Assembly: GCA_963802635.1 (NCBI GenBank)
Contig: CAWDJJ010000001.1
Location: forward strand, 2,418,001 to 2,482,000
Direction of reading: 5' to 3'
Length of the DNA stretch: 64,000 bases
From: CAVTLG01 sp963802635
Lineage (GTDB): Bacteria; Chloroflexota; Ktedonobacteria; Ktedonobacterales; Ktedonobacteraceae
The position numbers and the translations under genes were made by a program. The notes under the pieces were generated by a model. The model saw only the letters and a list, made by a program, of their open reading frames with translations, was not told where the DNA came from and did no database searches. Shown here one piece after another: positions 43,691 to 54,064 of the stretch (positions are counted from its first letter, which is position 1; every line of letters starts with the position of its first letter).

Positions 43691-45265
43691 ATGCAATTAC
43701 AAAAACTACTGGCTGCATTAGAACAGCCACCCATACATTGCTATCAACAGCATGTGCTGGATACAAATCCTGATATCGCTGCGTTAGCTTATGACTCCCG
43801 CAACGTCGTTGCAGGCGGACTCTTTATCGCTGTTCCGGGAGTCCATACAGATGGACGCTGCTACCTCGCCGATGCCGCTCGCCTTGGCGCAAGCGTTGCC
43901 CTGGGTGAGACCCTACCAGGCGAGACGCACGATCTGCCTTTGCCCTATATCGAAGTAGCACACGTTCGTACAGCTCTTGCTAATCTCTCGTGTGCCTTTT
44001 ACGGCTATCCAGCTCAGCAACTTTGCACAATTGGCGTCACCGGAACGGATGGCAAAACAACGACCAGCAATCTCATTAGCAACATATTCACCGCTGCCGG
44101 TCGCCCTAACGGACTGCTGACGACGGCGAACTTCAAGTTGCTCGGACAGGAATGGGAGAATGCCACGCGTCAGAGCACGTTGGAAGCGCTGGAAACCCAA
44201 CAATTCTTACGCCGTGCAGTCGACGCTGGCGCGACCCATGCCATCATTGAAGCCACTTCGCATGGACTGGAACTGGCTCGTGTGCATGGCTGTGCTTTTG
44301 ATGTAGGGGTAGTCACCAACATTACCCATGAGCACCTGGATTTTCATAAAACCCTCGCCGCTTATCGACGCGCGAAAGCACGACTCTTTGAAATGCTGGA
44401 CCCCGAGCGTGCTAAGGGCATTGGTAGCCGTCCAGTGGCGATCCTCAATCGTGATGATGTCAGCTACGATATTCTCAAACCCTATTGCCGCGTCCCTATT
44501 CTGGATTATGCCATTGACGCTCCTGCTGCCGTGCGCGCCATCGACATACAGCTACACGCATATAGTACACGTTTTCGCGTCATTTTGCCCGACGCGGAGA
44601 GCACCATTGAAACACAGTTGGTCGGTCGTTTTAATGTGAGTAATTGCTTGGCCGCCATCGCCACAGCCTACAGTCAGGGTATTGCGCTGGCAGACATAGA
44701 GCGTTGCCTGGCAACGGTGACTGGGGTAAGTGGGCGCATGGAGCGCATTGATGAAGGTCAACCATTTACGGTGATCGTCGATTATGCCCACACACCTGAT
44801 AGTCTGGAAAAAGTCTTGCATACTCTGCGTCCACTCACCACAGGAAAACTGATCGTCGTTTTTGGCTCAGCAGGCGAACGCGATACCCAGAAGCGTCCTG
44901 TCATGGGCCGTATAGCTGCACAATTGACTGATTTTTTTGTTATTACAGATGAAGATCCTCGTGAAGAAGATCGCCACGTTATCCTGCGTGAAATCGCGCA
45001 TGGTGCCGAGGCAGTCGGCAAGCAGCAGGGACGCGATTTTCTGTGTATCGCCGACCGAGCCGACGCAATTGCCGCAGCCTTTGCACGGGCCAACACAGGT
45101 GATACAGTACTATTAGCTGGTAAAGGGCATGAACAAAGTATTATTATGGGGAGGGAAAAATGGCCCTGGGATGACCGGCAGGTGGCAAGGGAACAATTGC
45201 AGAAAAAAAGTAGAGATGGGAAATATCCACCAACGATAAAAAACAAAACTTTACCATCTCTGTGA
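43691..45265 (+). CDS. murE: MurE-type UDP-MurNAc-dipeptide ligase
   Basis: 524 residues. The N-domain binds UMAG (DSRNVVAGGLFIAVPG), the ATP site is GVTGTDGKTTTSNLI, the central domain has VTNITHEHLDFHKT, and the C-domain has VDYAHTPDSLEKVL and LLAGKGHEQSI. The amino-acid-specificity segment reads TDEDPREEDRHVI rather than the DNPR of meso-diaminopimelate enzymes, so the third stem residue is uncertain. It adds the third residue of the peptidoglycan stem peptide. The start has no clear ribosome site. mraY follows after 59 bases. Confidence 0.93.
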   Translation: MQLQKLLAALEQPPIHCYQQHVLDTNPDIAALAYDSRNVVAGGLFIAVPGVHTDGRCYLADAARLGASVALGETLPGETHDLPLPYIEVAHVRTALANLSCAFYGYPAQQLCTIGVTGTDGKTTTSNLISNIFTAAGRPNGLLTTANFKLLGQEWENATRQSTLEALETQQFLRRAVDAGATHAIIEATSHGLELARVHGCAFDVGVVTNITHEHLDFHKTLAAYRRAKARLFEMLDPERAKGIGSRPVAILNRDDVSYDILKPYCRVPILDYAIDAPAAVRAIDIQLHAYSTRFRVILPDAESTIETQLVGRFNVSNCLAAIATAYSQGIALADIERCLATVTGVSGRMERIDEGQPFTVIVDYAHTPDSLEKVLHTLRPLTTGKLIVVFGSAGERDTQKRPVMGRIAAQLTDFFVITDEDPREEDRHVILREIAHGAEAVGKQQGRDFLCIADRADAIAAAFARANTGDTVLLAGKGHEQSIIMGREKWPWDDRQVAREQLQKKSRDGKYPPTIKNKTLPSL

Positions 45266-45324
45266 CTATCACGCGTTCCCATTGAATGGAGCGTTCAGGC
45301 TATCGTTTGGCATTGGGAGTGTAT

Positions 45325-47331
45325 ATGAATACAGTGAATCCTGTATGGTTATTAGCAACCTTTATTATCTGTGCAATCATAAGTTTTCTCCTCTGTAATA
45401 TAGCCAGAGTGCTTTTCCCAAAGTTTCGCAGTGGTGAGCATAAGCCAGGCACCCATCGTTCTGATCTGCCAGCAGGCGGACGCGAGATTAAAACCATCGA
45501 GTTGCCTCTCGTTGGAGGGCCTGCCTTTGTTATTGCCATCATTGGTGCTGGTATTGGCACTGGCTACATCTTTGGATTTGATCAGGGGCAATGGACACTC
45601 CTCTTGATCGGCCTGAGCGCAACATTGGGCTACGCCAGCATTGGTTTTTTTGATGACTGGTGCAAGGTCTATCGCAACGAAGGTATTGCCGAACGCACAA
45701 AGTTTATCGGCGTTTTCCTCGTCGGCATGCTGGCAGCAGCGATTTATTTCTTCCTGCTCCCTGCCAGCGGTCAACAGCCATATGGAATCTGGAAGGATCT
45801 CCCTATACTCCATACGTTGTTTTGCGTCGGTCCCGCGCTTGATCCTTTTGGGCATCCTATCGCCAATGTTTGTTCAATGCAAGGCAGCCAGGTGGCCTTC
45901 TACAGTTGGCTGATTTTTCTGATGCTCCTGACAGGGACCGTGGGGACCGCTACGTCAGTTTGCGTCGATTTTAGTGATGGTCTGGATGGCTTAGCCGGTG
46001 GCCTGGTATTCAGCGCCTCATTAGCCATGGGTATCATTATCGCTGGTACTGTCGGCGTGCAGCCTAGTGGAGTCGTACTGGAAGTATTAGCCCTGCTGGG
46101 TGCAGGTGGTATCCTGGGCTACTTACCTTCAAACTGGCCGTCCGCCTGGGCTGCACGTAAGGGCAAAGCGAAGCGACGCGCGAAAATCTATATGGGGGAT
46201 TGCGGGGCGCTGGGCATCGGCGGCATTCTCGCAATGTCTGCTATCTTCTCACGCAACGAGACGCTTTTATTGCTCATCGGCGGTGCTTTCGTACTGGAGG
46301 GACTCTCCGCACTGATTCAGTCACGCGTACTGACACCATTATTTCGCCATCGACTCCAGATCTTACGTTTCGCTAGCAGCCGCGAGTTTATCCATCATAC
46401 CGAGTTCCCACTGCCATTTCTAGCTACTCCGCTGCATCATCACTTCGACTTGCTCGGATGGGACCGCCGCCGCCTGGTCTACGGGGCCTGGGCACTAGGA
46501 GCCTGTTTCGCTATGTTGGGCGTGCTCGTCGATTTGGATACTATTCTCTGGCAACGGTATATCATTCGTTTTCTCTGCGTAATCCTGGGTGTCTTTGTCT
46601 GGTCAAGCGGCTCCTGGTCCAAAGCGTATTTTGTCGGCAAACATCCCGCCGAACGTGCACGCCGCCGTAGATTAGCGCTATACTACGGATACCCATTAGT
46701 GCTCATGGGTATCAAGTTCTATCATCTAGTCGAGGTCATTGATGCCAGTGAGGATGTTATAGAGACACCCGCCGAAGAGATTGCGCTATGGCAACGTATG
46801 AGCATTTTTGATGCACGCTCTATGTTGGGACTCTACTGCTATCGCGCAGGCTATTATCCAGCAGCTCTTGCGCAATGGTCCCGTATCCCTGAGCGCAATC
46901 GTGCTTTGCGTCCCGAAATTACACGGCTTCTCATAGAAGTTGACAATCGTCTAGCTTTGGAAAAACAAGAAACTCAGCCAATGCGCCGCGATCAGATCCT
47001 ACGCCAGCAAGAACCAATACTTGAAGGCAATCTCCCACTCGCCGATCTGCCTAACCCTTACGAACCTGTACGCAAGGATGAAACCGGGGAGAACGGCGAA
47101 AACTGGCCTGAGGAAACGCGTACAGTACAGCATGATGAGGATGAGGATGAGGAAGAGCGCCACGAGACCACTCCATTATCTAGCATATCAGCAACAAATG
47201 GACATACACCTCCGGCCAATGAGCACTCCCCATCCTTGATTGCGCTGCGCTCATCGCTTCAGCCACCTTTAACGTCATCACCTACGCGTACTAACTGGCT
47301 CGCGCGTCTGAGAAAGCCATCGCAAAAGTGA
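45325..47331 (+). CDS. mraY: MraY/WecA-family phosphotransferase with long C-terminal extension
   Basis: 668 residues from ATG 45325, six bases after GGGAG. The membrane domain has about 10 helices and the MraY motifs GFFDDWCKVY, VDFSDGLDGLAGG, KIYMGDCGALGIGG and the TPLHHHF loop. It moves phospho-MurNAc-pentapeptide to undecaprenyl phosphate to form lipid I. Unusually, about 220 residues follow the membrane domain: a helical segment around LGLYCYRAGYYPAALAQWSRIPERNRAL that resembles a single TPR, then a charged tail (DEDEDEEERHE) and a basic end. MraY is normally about 360 residues. Confidence 0.92.
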   Translation: MNTVNPVWLLATFIICAIISFLLCNIARVLFPKFRSGEHKPGTHRSDLPAGGREIKTIELPLVGGPAFVIAIIGAGIGTGYIFGFDQGQWTLLLIGLSATLGYASIGFFDDWCKVYRNEGIAERTKFIGVFLVGMLAAAIYFFLLPASGQQPYGIWKDLPILHTLFCVGPALDPFGHPIANVCSMQGSQVAFYSWLIFLMLLTGTVGTATSVCVDFSDGLDGLAGGLVFSASLAMGIIIAGTVGVQPSGVVLEVLALLGAGGILGYLPSNWPSAWAARKGKAKRRAKIYMGDCGALGIGGILAMSAIFSRNETLLLLIGGAFVLEGLSALIQSRVLTPLFRHRLQILRFASSREFIHHTEFPLPFLATPLHHHFDLLGWDRRRLVYGAWALGACFAMLGVLVDLDTILWQRYIIRFLCVILGVFVWSSGSWSKAYFVGKHPAERARRRRLALYYGYPLVLMGIKFYHLVEVIDASEDVIETPAEEIALWQRMSIFDARSMLGLYCYRAGYYPAALAQWSRIPERNRALRPEITRLLIEVDNRLALEKQETQPMRRDQILRQQEPILEGNLPLADLPNPYEPVRKDETGENGENWPEETRTVQHDEDEDEEERHETTPLSSISATNGHTPPANEHSPSLIALRSSLQPPLTSSPTRTNWLARLRKPSQK

Positions 47332-47349
47332 AAACTGGACTCTGTAACT

Positions 47350-47387
47350 CTTCAGGCCAGCAAGTCTGGCTGATCGCTGGCCTGAAG
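47350..47387 (+). terminator. Hairpin after mraY
   Basis: CTTCAGGCCAGC pairs perfectly with GCTGGCCTGAAG around 14 bases. There is no T-run, so termination is likely but not certain. Confidence 0.55.
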
Positions 47388-47554
47388 TATAATGGGAAAG
47401 TTTCACCTTCACGGCGTAGCGATGGGCAAAAAAGCAGTTTCGCAAGGCCGGTCCGTCCAATTGGGGCATTTGACACTTATGCATATCCCTTTAACCCATT
47501 ATACTGTTGATAGAAGCAAATTGTGGAAATTTCTATCGAAACATCTTTTAGTAT

Positions 47555-47582
47555 TTGACGCTTATAGGATGTTTAATAGATA
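47555..47582 (+). promoter_or_regulatory. Candidate promoter of the giant membrane protein gene
   Basis: TTGACG (47555-47560) is 16 bases before TAGATA (47577-47582). AAGGTGAT precedes ATG 47608. Confidence 0.5.
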
Positions 47583-47607
47583 AAAGCGGGTAAGAAGGTG
47601 ATATAAC

Positions 47608-50600
47608 ATGGTATCAATGCCAGCGCCACGCTGTGATTGTTGTGGTATGCTTGCCCACCCTGAAATGGGTGCTGACTGCCAGCATTGTGGCTATCCCATT
47701 AATAGTGCTAAGGAAGCAACAATTCTCGCGGAATCTCTTAGTAATTTGCGACGAGTTGCGAAGTACGGTGGCGCAAATACCACAGTGACGCAGCTTATCG
47801 ACCGCTATCAACAACGATTGAATTTTATACATCAACAAAACAATCAAATAAGCCCTGCGCAAGCTGGTGGTGTTGCTCCTCCTGATTCAAGCACGCCGAC
47901 TGTTAAGCTCCCGCCTTTTGTCGCTATGCCCGTAGATGTTGCGTCCGTCCATACATCGTCTCGGACGCAGCCAGAGTCTCTATTGGCAAATGCAGGAATT
48001 CCAATGGATGCGATGGCAAATACTGCAGGGACGCAACGGGTACCTGCGCGTATGTTTTCGCTGAAATCATTTTTAGCGGACCAGACCATCAACGTTGTGG
48101 CTTCGCTGGGAGCCTTTCTGATACTGATTGGTTCTGTCAGTTTTATTGCAACCAGTACAGATAATTTGCTCTCATTCCTCGTGGTACTGTTTGTACATGC
48201 CCTTTTTGGTATCATCGGAGTTTTTTCTTATCGGTTACGTAGCCTGCGTATTGTATCGGTAATCTATACCGCGATCTTTGCTCTACAGGTGCCACTGGTG
48301 GGCTTCGCGGGATACAGATTTGTATCGGGGAATTTAGTTCAGCTTTCTGCACCAACACTTATCGCCATCGCGGCGGGCTATGCGGCGCTGGTCTATGCTA
48401 CGTTAGCCGTGTATCAAAGATTTGCTCCTTTTGCATACCTGGCTGTAGTAGCGCTGGCGGTAGCGGACCTGGCGGTAGCTTTTGCCTATAATCTGGGTAT
48501 CTGGTGGTGGCCTTGTATGCTTATGCTGCTAGCATTGCCAGCACTCGTCGCTATCGTGTCGACCACTGCATCCTGGAGTCCATTTCGTGGGCATAGAACG
48601 ATATTGCGTGAGCCTGTACGCACTTTGATGTTTATCTGCGTTGCTATCTGCGTTGTAGGCATTGTTATGACTTTGCTCTACTCGTTGGGCAATGATATGA
48701 ACGCATTTGGTCGATCTGTATCCTTCGGCCATTTCTCGCAGTTGCGTTTTGCGCTTGTAGGTATGACGGCGCTTTTGTTAGCCTGGACCTGCTTATTCAC
48801 ATGGCTCGTGGAGGACACGCTGTGGATGCGTGCTATCCCATACCTGTTTCTGGCATATGTTTTAGCGCTGCTCTATGCTTTTGCTCTGAGTGTGATCTGG
48901 TATATCGTTGCTTTGACTGTGGTGGTGCTACTCTATGAGGGTATCAACCGTAGTATGCTGCGCAGGTTGCCACGACTGAATGGCATGGAGCCACACCTGG
49001 AGAGGCTGGCAGTATTGCTTGTTGGCATAATGCCTTTGATCGTGGACCCATTGCTCCCGCTGCAAAGTCTGTCGAGAGCATTTGCGTCTACGCCGTCTAT
49101 ACTTCTTTGGCCTACAAGTGAGACCATCGTCGGGATGATCATGCTTGTGATAGGATGCATGCTAACATTGAGTATCGTGCTGAAACATAGTGGATGGCAA
49201 AGAACTCCCGAATTGCGCACAGCATCCTGGTGCTGGCTGCTGCTGTTGAGTGGTTTTGTGCTGAACTGGGTGTATGGCATGGCCGTACTTTTGCTTAGCA
49301 CGGCTGCTACCGGACCACTGTGGAGTATGCTCGTCTTCACGTTGCTCCTGGTGGCTGCCGCATTTCTGCTACGTCGTTTTATAAGTGACGTGTGGGCGCA
49401 ACCACTGGAGGTATTACAGCTATACGCAGCGCTGCAAACGCTGCTACTGAGTCTGAGTGATACGCGTCGTACGCTCGCTTTACTGCTCTGCTTTGCTACC
49501 TTGTCCTATGCCATTGTGCTCTATCAGCGTCGTGACAGGTGGCTCTTTCTGCCTGGACTGTTCGCGCTGCTGGCATGGCCGTTGCTCTTGTCTCATACGC
49601 CTGTATTGTTGATAGCGAGTTGGCTTCTACCATTTGCCGCTGCGCTGGTTGTCTTGCTGGTTACGCGCCAGCGGAATACATTCGCTGCACATACTTCCGT
49701 CCCTCGGCGTCTGCATACAATCTACTGGGAATGGCCCTTGCTGCTCTGTGGCTTGTTCTATGGAACGACAAGTGCTGTCTATGACGCGAATGTGTCCATA
49801 AGCACACTACAGGCATGGCTTGCTATACCATTTCCTGTGACACTGGAACTGCTGGTGTTGTCTCTTGTGTGGTATGCCTCGGCGGTGCTGGCACGCCGTA
49901 AGCTATGGCTGGTGATTGCGGTTGGGTATGGTATAGCTGCATTGCTTTCCCCAACCAATACTTTCTTTACGCTCGTTCTATGCGCGCCACTGCTGGCGCT
50001 ACTGGCTCTGGGTATCAGTCGGCTGGCTGGTCGAGATTGGGCCATTCCTCCCTATTGCCTTGCACTGTTTGCCGCGCTTATGATGGGAAACGCCGGTTAT
50101 CAGCAGGGACAGGTATCTGCGATGATATGGGCGTTACTCCTTTTTGCCGTACTCATCTACGTGATCGGCGTGGTGGAGCGTGAGCTATGGTATACGCAGC
50201 TATTGATGTGGTCCGCAGTCGTTTTTGTCTCCTGGTCAGCGGGTGCTGCTGTCGGAGTGCAGAGGCAGTTTTACTATCCGCTACTTATAGCTTTGCTCGC
50301 GGCAGCAACCGGGATGACTATAAGCTGTTTGAGGTTCATTGTCCCACCATTTAGCGACAACGTATGGCGGAAAAAACTCTTACGGTATGCGCTTCCTTGC
50401 TATGTGACTGCTCTGATGGTGGCTGTGATAACAGGGATAGGTGGCATATCGAATAGCATCGATAGTCCATTTCTGGCGGCAGTTCCCGTTACATTGTTTG
50501 TCTATGCGCTTGTAGCGTATGGTATCTTATGTGTTGAACGCAGGCCTGGCTGGCTATGGATAGTGGCGATCTTTGCGCTGTGGAGTGCCTGTTTGTTGCC

Positions 50601-51774
50601 TCAGACGATTTCCTGTGTGTCGGCGCAAACCAATTGTCGTGTACTGGCACAAACAACAAGCAATTATCTGGTGGGACTGGTGCTGCTGAGCGCTCTGTTA
50701 GGGCTACTTGCTGGACGTTTTGCCGTACGTGAGATGGGCGATACAGATAGCGGGCTGCTGACACTGTTTCGCTGGAACTGGCCCTGGTACCTGACAACGC
50801 TGATTGCTATGGTTGAGTGGGGTGTGTCGTCCGGTCCGCAGTTACCGAGGAGCGTCTTACTGCTTATCCTCTGTACATTTATCGTGCTCTCTCTCGTTGT
50901 TCTGCTGGTGGAACGTGTTCCTGAGATCTTACTGGTGACAACTGCTCTGGTGGCCTGGACCATCCCCCAGACTGCGTGGCCTTTATGGCAGCAGATGAGT
51001 GCCTATACGCTACTCTGTACGCTGCTTTTTGCCTCACAATTTGTCTGGAGGATACTGCCTCCAGTCTCACATGTAGTTTCACCTGCACGTTTCCACGCAT
51101 TCCTGGGTCTGGGCGGACAATTGCTTGTTGTACTGGCACTTATCGTGCAAGAGAACTTTTTCAGTATCGCCACTGGCTTACTGACACACGTAGGTGCGGT
51201 CTCACTTGCTGTGCTCGCTGTGCTGCTATGTTGGTATGGATGGCTGCAGACAGAGAAGGCTGCACAACGATATTGTTATTACGGGGCTGGGCTGTTATTC
51301 GCTCTGGTTGTGCCGTGGGAGCTTTACGCGTTTCGTCAGACAGAACTTGCCTTGTTGACACTGGCACCTGCAACGTACCTGATCGTTATTGCGCCATTTC
51401 TGTCCCGTGATAGTGTGGTGCCACAGCAGCACCGCCTGGGACAACTCTGTGCAATTGGAGGAGCATGCTTGTTGCTGTTGCCAACGCTCTGGTTGAGCTT
51501 CAGTGAGCAGAACCTGCAACTCTCGCTGACGCTTATCCTGACGGGTGAGTCGCTGATATTATTGCTCATCGGTACCGGGACGCGCGTGCGCTTCTTTGTC
51601 TTGAGTGGTGCGGGATTAATCATCATCAGCGCCATCCACCTCATCTTCCTACCATCTCTGGGCATACCACCGTTCTTAGCGTTGATCATCATCGGAATCA
51701 TATTGCTGGCTCTGGCAACTGTACTGGTGCTTGTGCGTTCTCGTCTCGCGCTGTTATGGGCTGAGCTTGAGTGA
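47608..51774 (+). CDS. Giant polytopic membrane protein with N-terminal zinc ribbon
   Basis: 1388 residues. It starts with a double-CxxC zinc ribbon (CDCCGMLAHPEMGADCQHCG, residues 9-28), then a helical cytosolic stretch and linker to about 150, followed by more than 30 hydrophobic helices to the C-terminus. The last part (LILTGESLILLLIGTGTRVRFFVLSGAGLIIIS) resembles the C-terminal domain of large actinobacterial/Chloroflexi membrane proteins of the SCO7613 type. No catalytic motif is evident. The function is unknown. Confidence 0.85.
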   Translation: MVSMPAPRCDCCGMLAHPEMGADCQHCGYPINSAKEATILAESLSNLRRVAKYGGANTTVTQLIDRYQQRLNFIHQQNNQISPAQAGGVAPPDSSTPTVKLPPFVAMPVDVASVHTSSRTQPESLLANAGIPMDAMANTAGTQRVPARMFSLKSFLADQTINVVASLGAFLILIGSVSFIATSTDNLLSFLVVLFVHALFGIIGVFSYRLRSLRIVSVIYTAIFALQVPLVGFAGYRFVSGNLVQLSAPTLIAIAAGYAALVYATLAVYQRFAPFAYLAVVALAVADLAVAFAYNLGIWWWPCMLMLLALPALVAIVSTTASWSPFRGHRTILREPVRTLMFICVAICVVGIVMTLLYSLGNDMNAFGRSVSFGHFSQLRFALVGMTALLLAWTCLFTWLVEDTLWMRAIPYLFLAYVLALLYAFALSVIWYIVALTVVVLLYEGINRSMLRRLPRLNGMEPHLERLAVLLVGIMPLIVDPLLPLQSLSRAFASTPSILLWPTSETIVGMIMLVIGCMLTLSIVLKHSGWQRTPELRTASWCWLLLLSGFVLNWVYGMAVLLLSTAATGPLWSMLVFTLLLVAAAFLLRRFISDVWAQPLEVLQLYAALQTLLLSLSDTRRTLALLLCFATLSYAIVLYQRRDRWLFLPGLFALLAWPLLLSHTPVLLIASWLLPFAAALVVLLVTRQRNTFAAHTSVPRRLHTIYWEWPLLLCGLFYGTTSAVYDANVSISTLQAWLAIPFPVTLELLVLSLVWYASAVLARRKLWLVIAVGYGIAALLSPTNTFFTLVLCAPLLALLALGISRLAGRDWAIPPYCLALFAALMMGNAGYQQGQVSAMIWALLLFAVLIYVIGVVERELWYTQLLMWSAVVFVSWSAGAAVGVQRQFYYPLLIALLAAATGMTISCLRFIVPPFSDNVWRKKLLRYALPCYVTALMVAVITGIGGISNSIDSPFLAAVPVTLFVYALVAYGILCVERRPGWLWIVAIFALWSACLLPQTISCVSAQTNCRVLAQTTSNYLVGLVLLSALLGLLAGRFAVREMGDTDSGLLTLFRWNWPWYLTTLIAMVEWGVSSGPQLPRSVLLLILCTFIVLSLVVLLVERVPEILLVTTALVAWTIPQTAWPLWQQMSAYTLLCTLLFASQFVWRILPPVSHVVSPARFHAFLGLGGQLLVVLALIVQENFFSIATGLLTHVGAVSLAVLAVLLCWYGWLQTEKAAQRYCYYGAGLLFALVVPWELYAFRQTELALLTLAPATYLIVIAPFLSRDSVVPQQHRLGQLCAIGGACLLLLPTLWLSFSEQNLQLSLTLILTGESLILLLIGTGTRVRFFVLSGAGLIIISAIHLIFLPSLGIPPFLALIIIGIILLALATVLVLVRSRLALLWAELE

Positions 51775-52204
51775 GATAAAAAAGATGGTACAAGGGCATT
51801 CATAGGCAGATTGGGTCAAGAAGAAAGAAACACATCCTGATAGTTGTATCAATTCACGCCTGTTGTGATATGATGATGGCATACATTCTGAAACAGGACA
51901 CATCGGACTATTACAAAAAGCATCCGGCTTCGCCTCCTGCTTGGCATCTGTCTATCGCCTCCTGCTCGCATGGGCGCGCGGCAAATAGAGCGATCTGCCG
52001 GGACATAGATGCAGGATATGTATCTCTGATAGTCGCAGAGTGATATTGCCTTGCATTCAGATGCACGGTCTATTTTTAAACACAAGGGATGCATGTGTCT
52101 CTTGCGTTTGTGCTAGGATAAATACATGAATACTGGAGAAGATCTGGTGGGAGCGCCAACGATGGATGGAATAGCCAGTTCGTTCGGTTTATGAGGAGGG
52201 AGTC
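51775..52204. other. Intergenic region with repeat end and short direct repeat
   Basis: No gene supported. Contains a direct repeat of TCGCCTCCTGCT (about 51931 and 51956) and the right end of the dispersed repeat at 52042-52063. Confidence 0.5.
52042..52063 (-). repeat. Solo right end of the dispersed repeat
   Basis: On the plus strand GATATTGCCTTGCATTCAGA; the reverse complement is the family right end TCTGAATGCAAGGCAATAT. No matching left end or junction was found nearby. Confidence 0.7.
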
Positions 52205-53023
52205 ATGGAAATTTCGTTGCGGTTGGACACGCTGGGTGTCGTGGAAGCACACTATCTGCGTGTTCGAGAACGGTATCGGGACTGGCCCCAATTTCAACTC
52301 CTCGCGGCATCACGGCAGGCAAGAGTAATTGCTTACTTTACGCATGAAATAGCTGAACAGTTGCATCAGCAAATATTAATGGTAGAGACAGCATTAGGTT
52401 TAGATGCTGAAGACGAGGATGAGGATGCGGAGGGAGAAGAGAAATTATTGCAAGCAGACGATAAAGAGCAGGAACGAGATGTAAAGGCAACTGATCGTGA
52501 GACAAGCGCCTTCTCGCCTGCGTTCGCTCAGGCGCTGAGGCAGCTCAATGAGCTGGCGCGCCAGCGCTTGCCTGATCCTAATACTGTTGGTAGCCAGAAC
52601 AGTAGTGAGTTAACAGCAGAAGTTGAAACGGATAGCGATGAAGATGCGTTAGAGCAGTTGCAAGACGCATTTATTCAAATGATGGAAGTCGTCCGTGAAT
52701 TGGCAGAAGAAATGTCAACGGATGCGCTAAAAATTACCGGGCGCTTTAAATGTGGACGTACAAATATCGAATTTATTCCACGCGCAGATGAAGACGATGA
52801 AGACGATGAAGACGACCATACGCTGGGAGAATCCACAGATGACGCGATACTAGATCTTGAAGTAGAGCTTGTCATGGTGCTGCAACTCTACGAGGAAGGA
52901 CGTTCGCGTCCCGAAGACCTGCCCGCAGTGGAACTCCAACTCGATGTAGATGACTTTGAGCGTTTGCATGAGACGCTGGATATTGCGCTGGAACGTGAGC
53001 GGAGAAGTCGTCGTCGCCGCTAA
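52205..53023 (+). CDS. Acidic protein of unknown function
   Basis: 272 residues, strongly acidic, with runs such as DAEDEDEDAEGEE (about 76-88) and DEDDEDDEDD (about 199-208). The N-terminal 60 residues and the region from 135 to 195 are helical; it ends in a basic RRSRRRR. GAGGAGGGAG precedes the ATG. No family is recognised. The charge pattern could suit binding to basic proteins or ribosomes, which is speculation. Confidence 0.7.
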   Translation: MEISLRLDTLGVVEAHYLRVRERYRDWPQFQLLAASRQARVIAYFTHEIAEQLHQQILMVETALGLDAEDEDEDAEGEEKLLQADDKEQERDVKATDRETSAFSPAFAQALRQLNELARQRLPDPNTVGSQNSSELTAEVETDSDEDALEQLQDAFIQMMEVVRELAEEMSTDALKITGRFKCGRTNIEFIPRADEDDEDDEDDHTLGESTDDAILDLEVELVMVLQLYEEGRSRPEDLPAVELQLDVDDFERLHETLDIALERERRSRRRR

Positions 53024-53092
53024 CATGTACAATTTGCATGCTCAGGAACCCTTCAGAGAGTGTCTTGAGAAAACAGAAGGCTTGCGAGTACT

Positions 53093-53939
53093 TTGGACAC
53101 TCTCTCAGATAGTGTTTGGAATGCGCACACATTTGGGGAGGCGAGACGCTTCACGAGCGGATCTGCGAATGCTACCAGTCCGAGCTGGTCGTCGGATGGA
53201 CGCTGGCTTGCTTTTGTATCTGAGCGCGCAGGAGATGCGGAAGACAAAGATCCCATATTTCAAATCATCGCGAAGATCGCTGGCGCTGGACGGGTGATCT
53301 TGGAGGTGAGCACCTGATACCAACACCAGCCTGGTCAGCAGACGGAGAGACGTTGTATGTACTGGCTTCTTATCGCGGGGCCGCATGTGTCTTTGCTATT
53401 CCTGTTACCGGAGCAGACGCACAACCGCCAACATTAACGCCTGGGGACGTGCATGTGCGTGATTTCAGCATCGATGCTGCACATGGCACCATTGCGCTGC
53501 TCATCGACAATCCAGCGCAGCCACAGGAGATCTTTGTGCGTTCTACCAGCGCATCTGGCGAATTGCAGCGTATCTCGCATGCCAATGATGCCTTCCTCGC
53601 TGAATTGGCGCTTGCCAGAGCCGAATTATTTCCCTACACAGGCGCAGATGGCTGGGTCATGAAGCCACGGGATTTTGATGCAACGCGGAAATATCCGCTG
53701 ATCGTGGAAATTCATGGTGGGCCTACCACACAGTATGGCTATGGCTTCTTTCACGAGATGCAATTGTTGGTAGCTCGGGGCTATGTTGTCTTCTATTGCA
53801 ATCCACGTGGCAGCCTGGGCTATGGCTTCGATTTTGCCGATGCCATCCGTGGAGCCTGGGGTGAGAAGGACTCTATCGATATCATGCTGGGCGTGGAAGA
53901 GGTTATTCGTCAGGACTATATCGATGAGCAGCGCCTGAT
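53093..53939 (+). pseudogene. S9 (prolyl-oligopeptidase) peptidase remnant
   Basis: Two frames give parts of one S9 peptidase. The first has beta-propeller sequence (ARRFTSGSANATSPSWSSDGRWLAFVSER). After a frameshift near 53270 the second continues PTPAWSADGETLYVLASY and enters the hydrolase domain (KYPLIVEIHGGP...YGYGFFHEMQLLVARGYVVFYCNPRGSLGYG...EEVIRQDYIDEQRL). Homology stops at about 53939, just before the GxSYGG nucleophile would appear. The N-terminus is also missing. The enzyme is dead. Confidence 0.85.
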
Positions 53940-54064
53940 ATTGCCCTTCGCTCTGTGGCTCTGGGCTATGACCTCTCAAGACGGTACGCGAAAAATCTGG
54001 CACTTTCCCCGAATTTGGAGGGTCGGAGAAGAGAAATGTGGTAGACTAAAAAGAGGAGGGTTTT

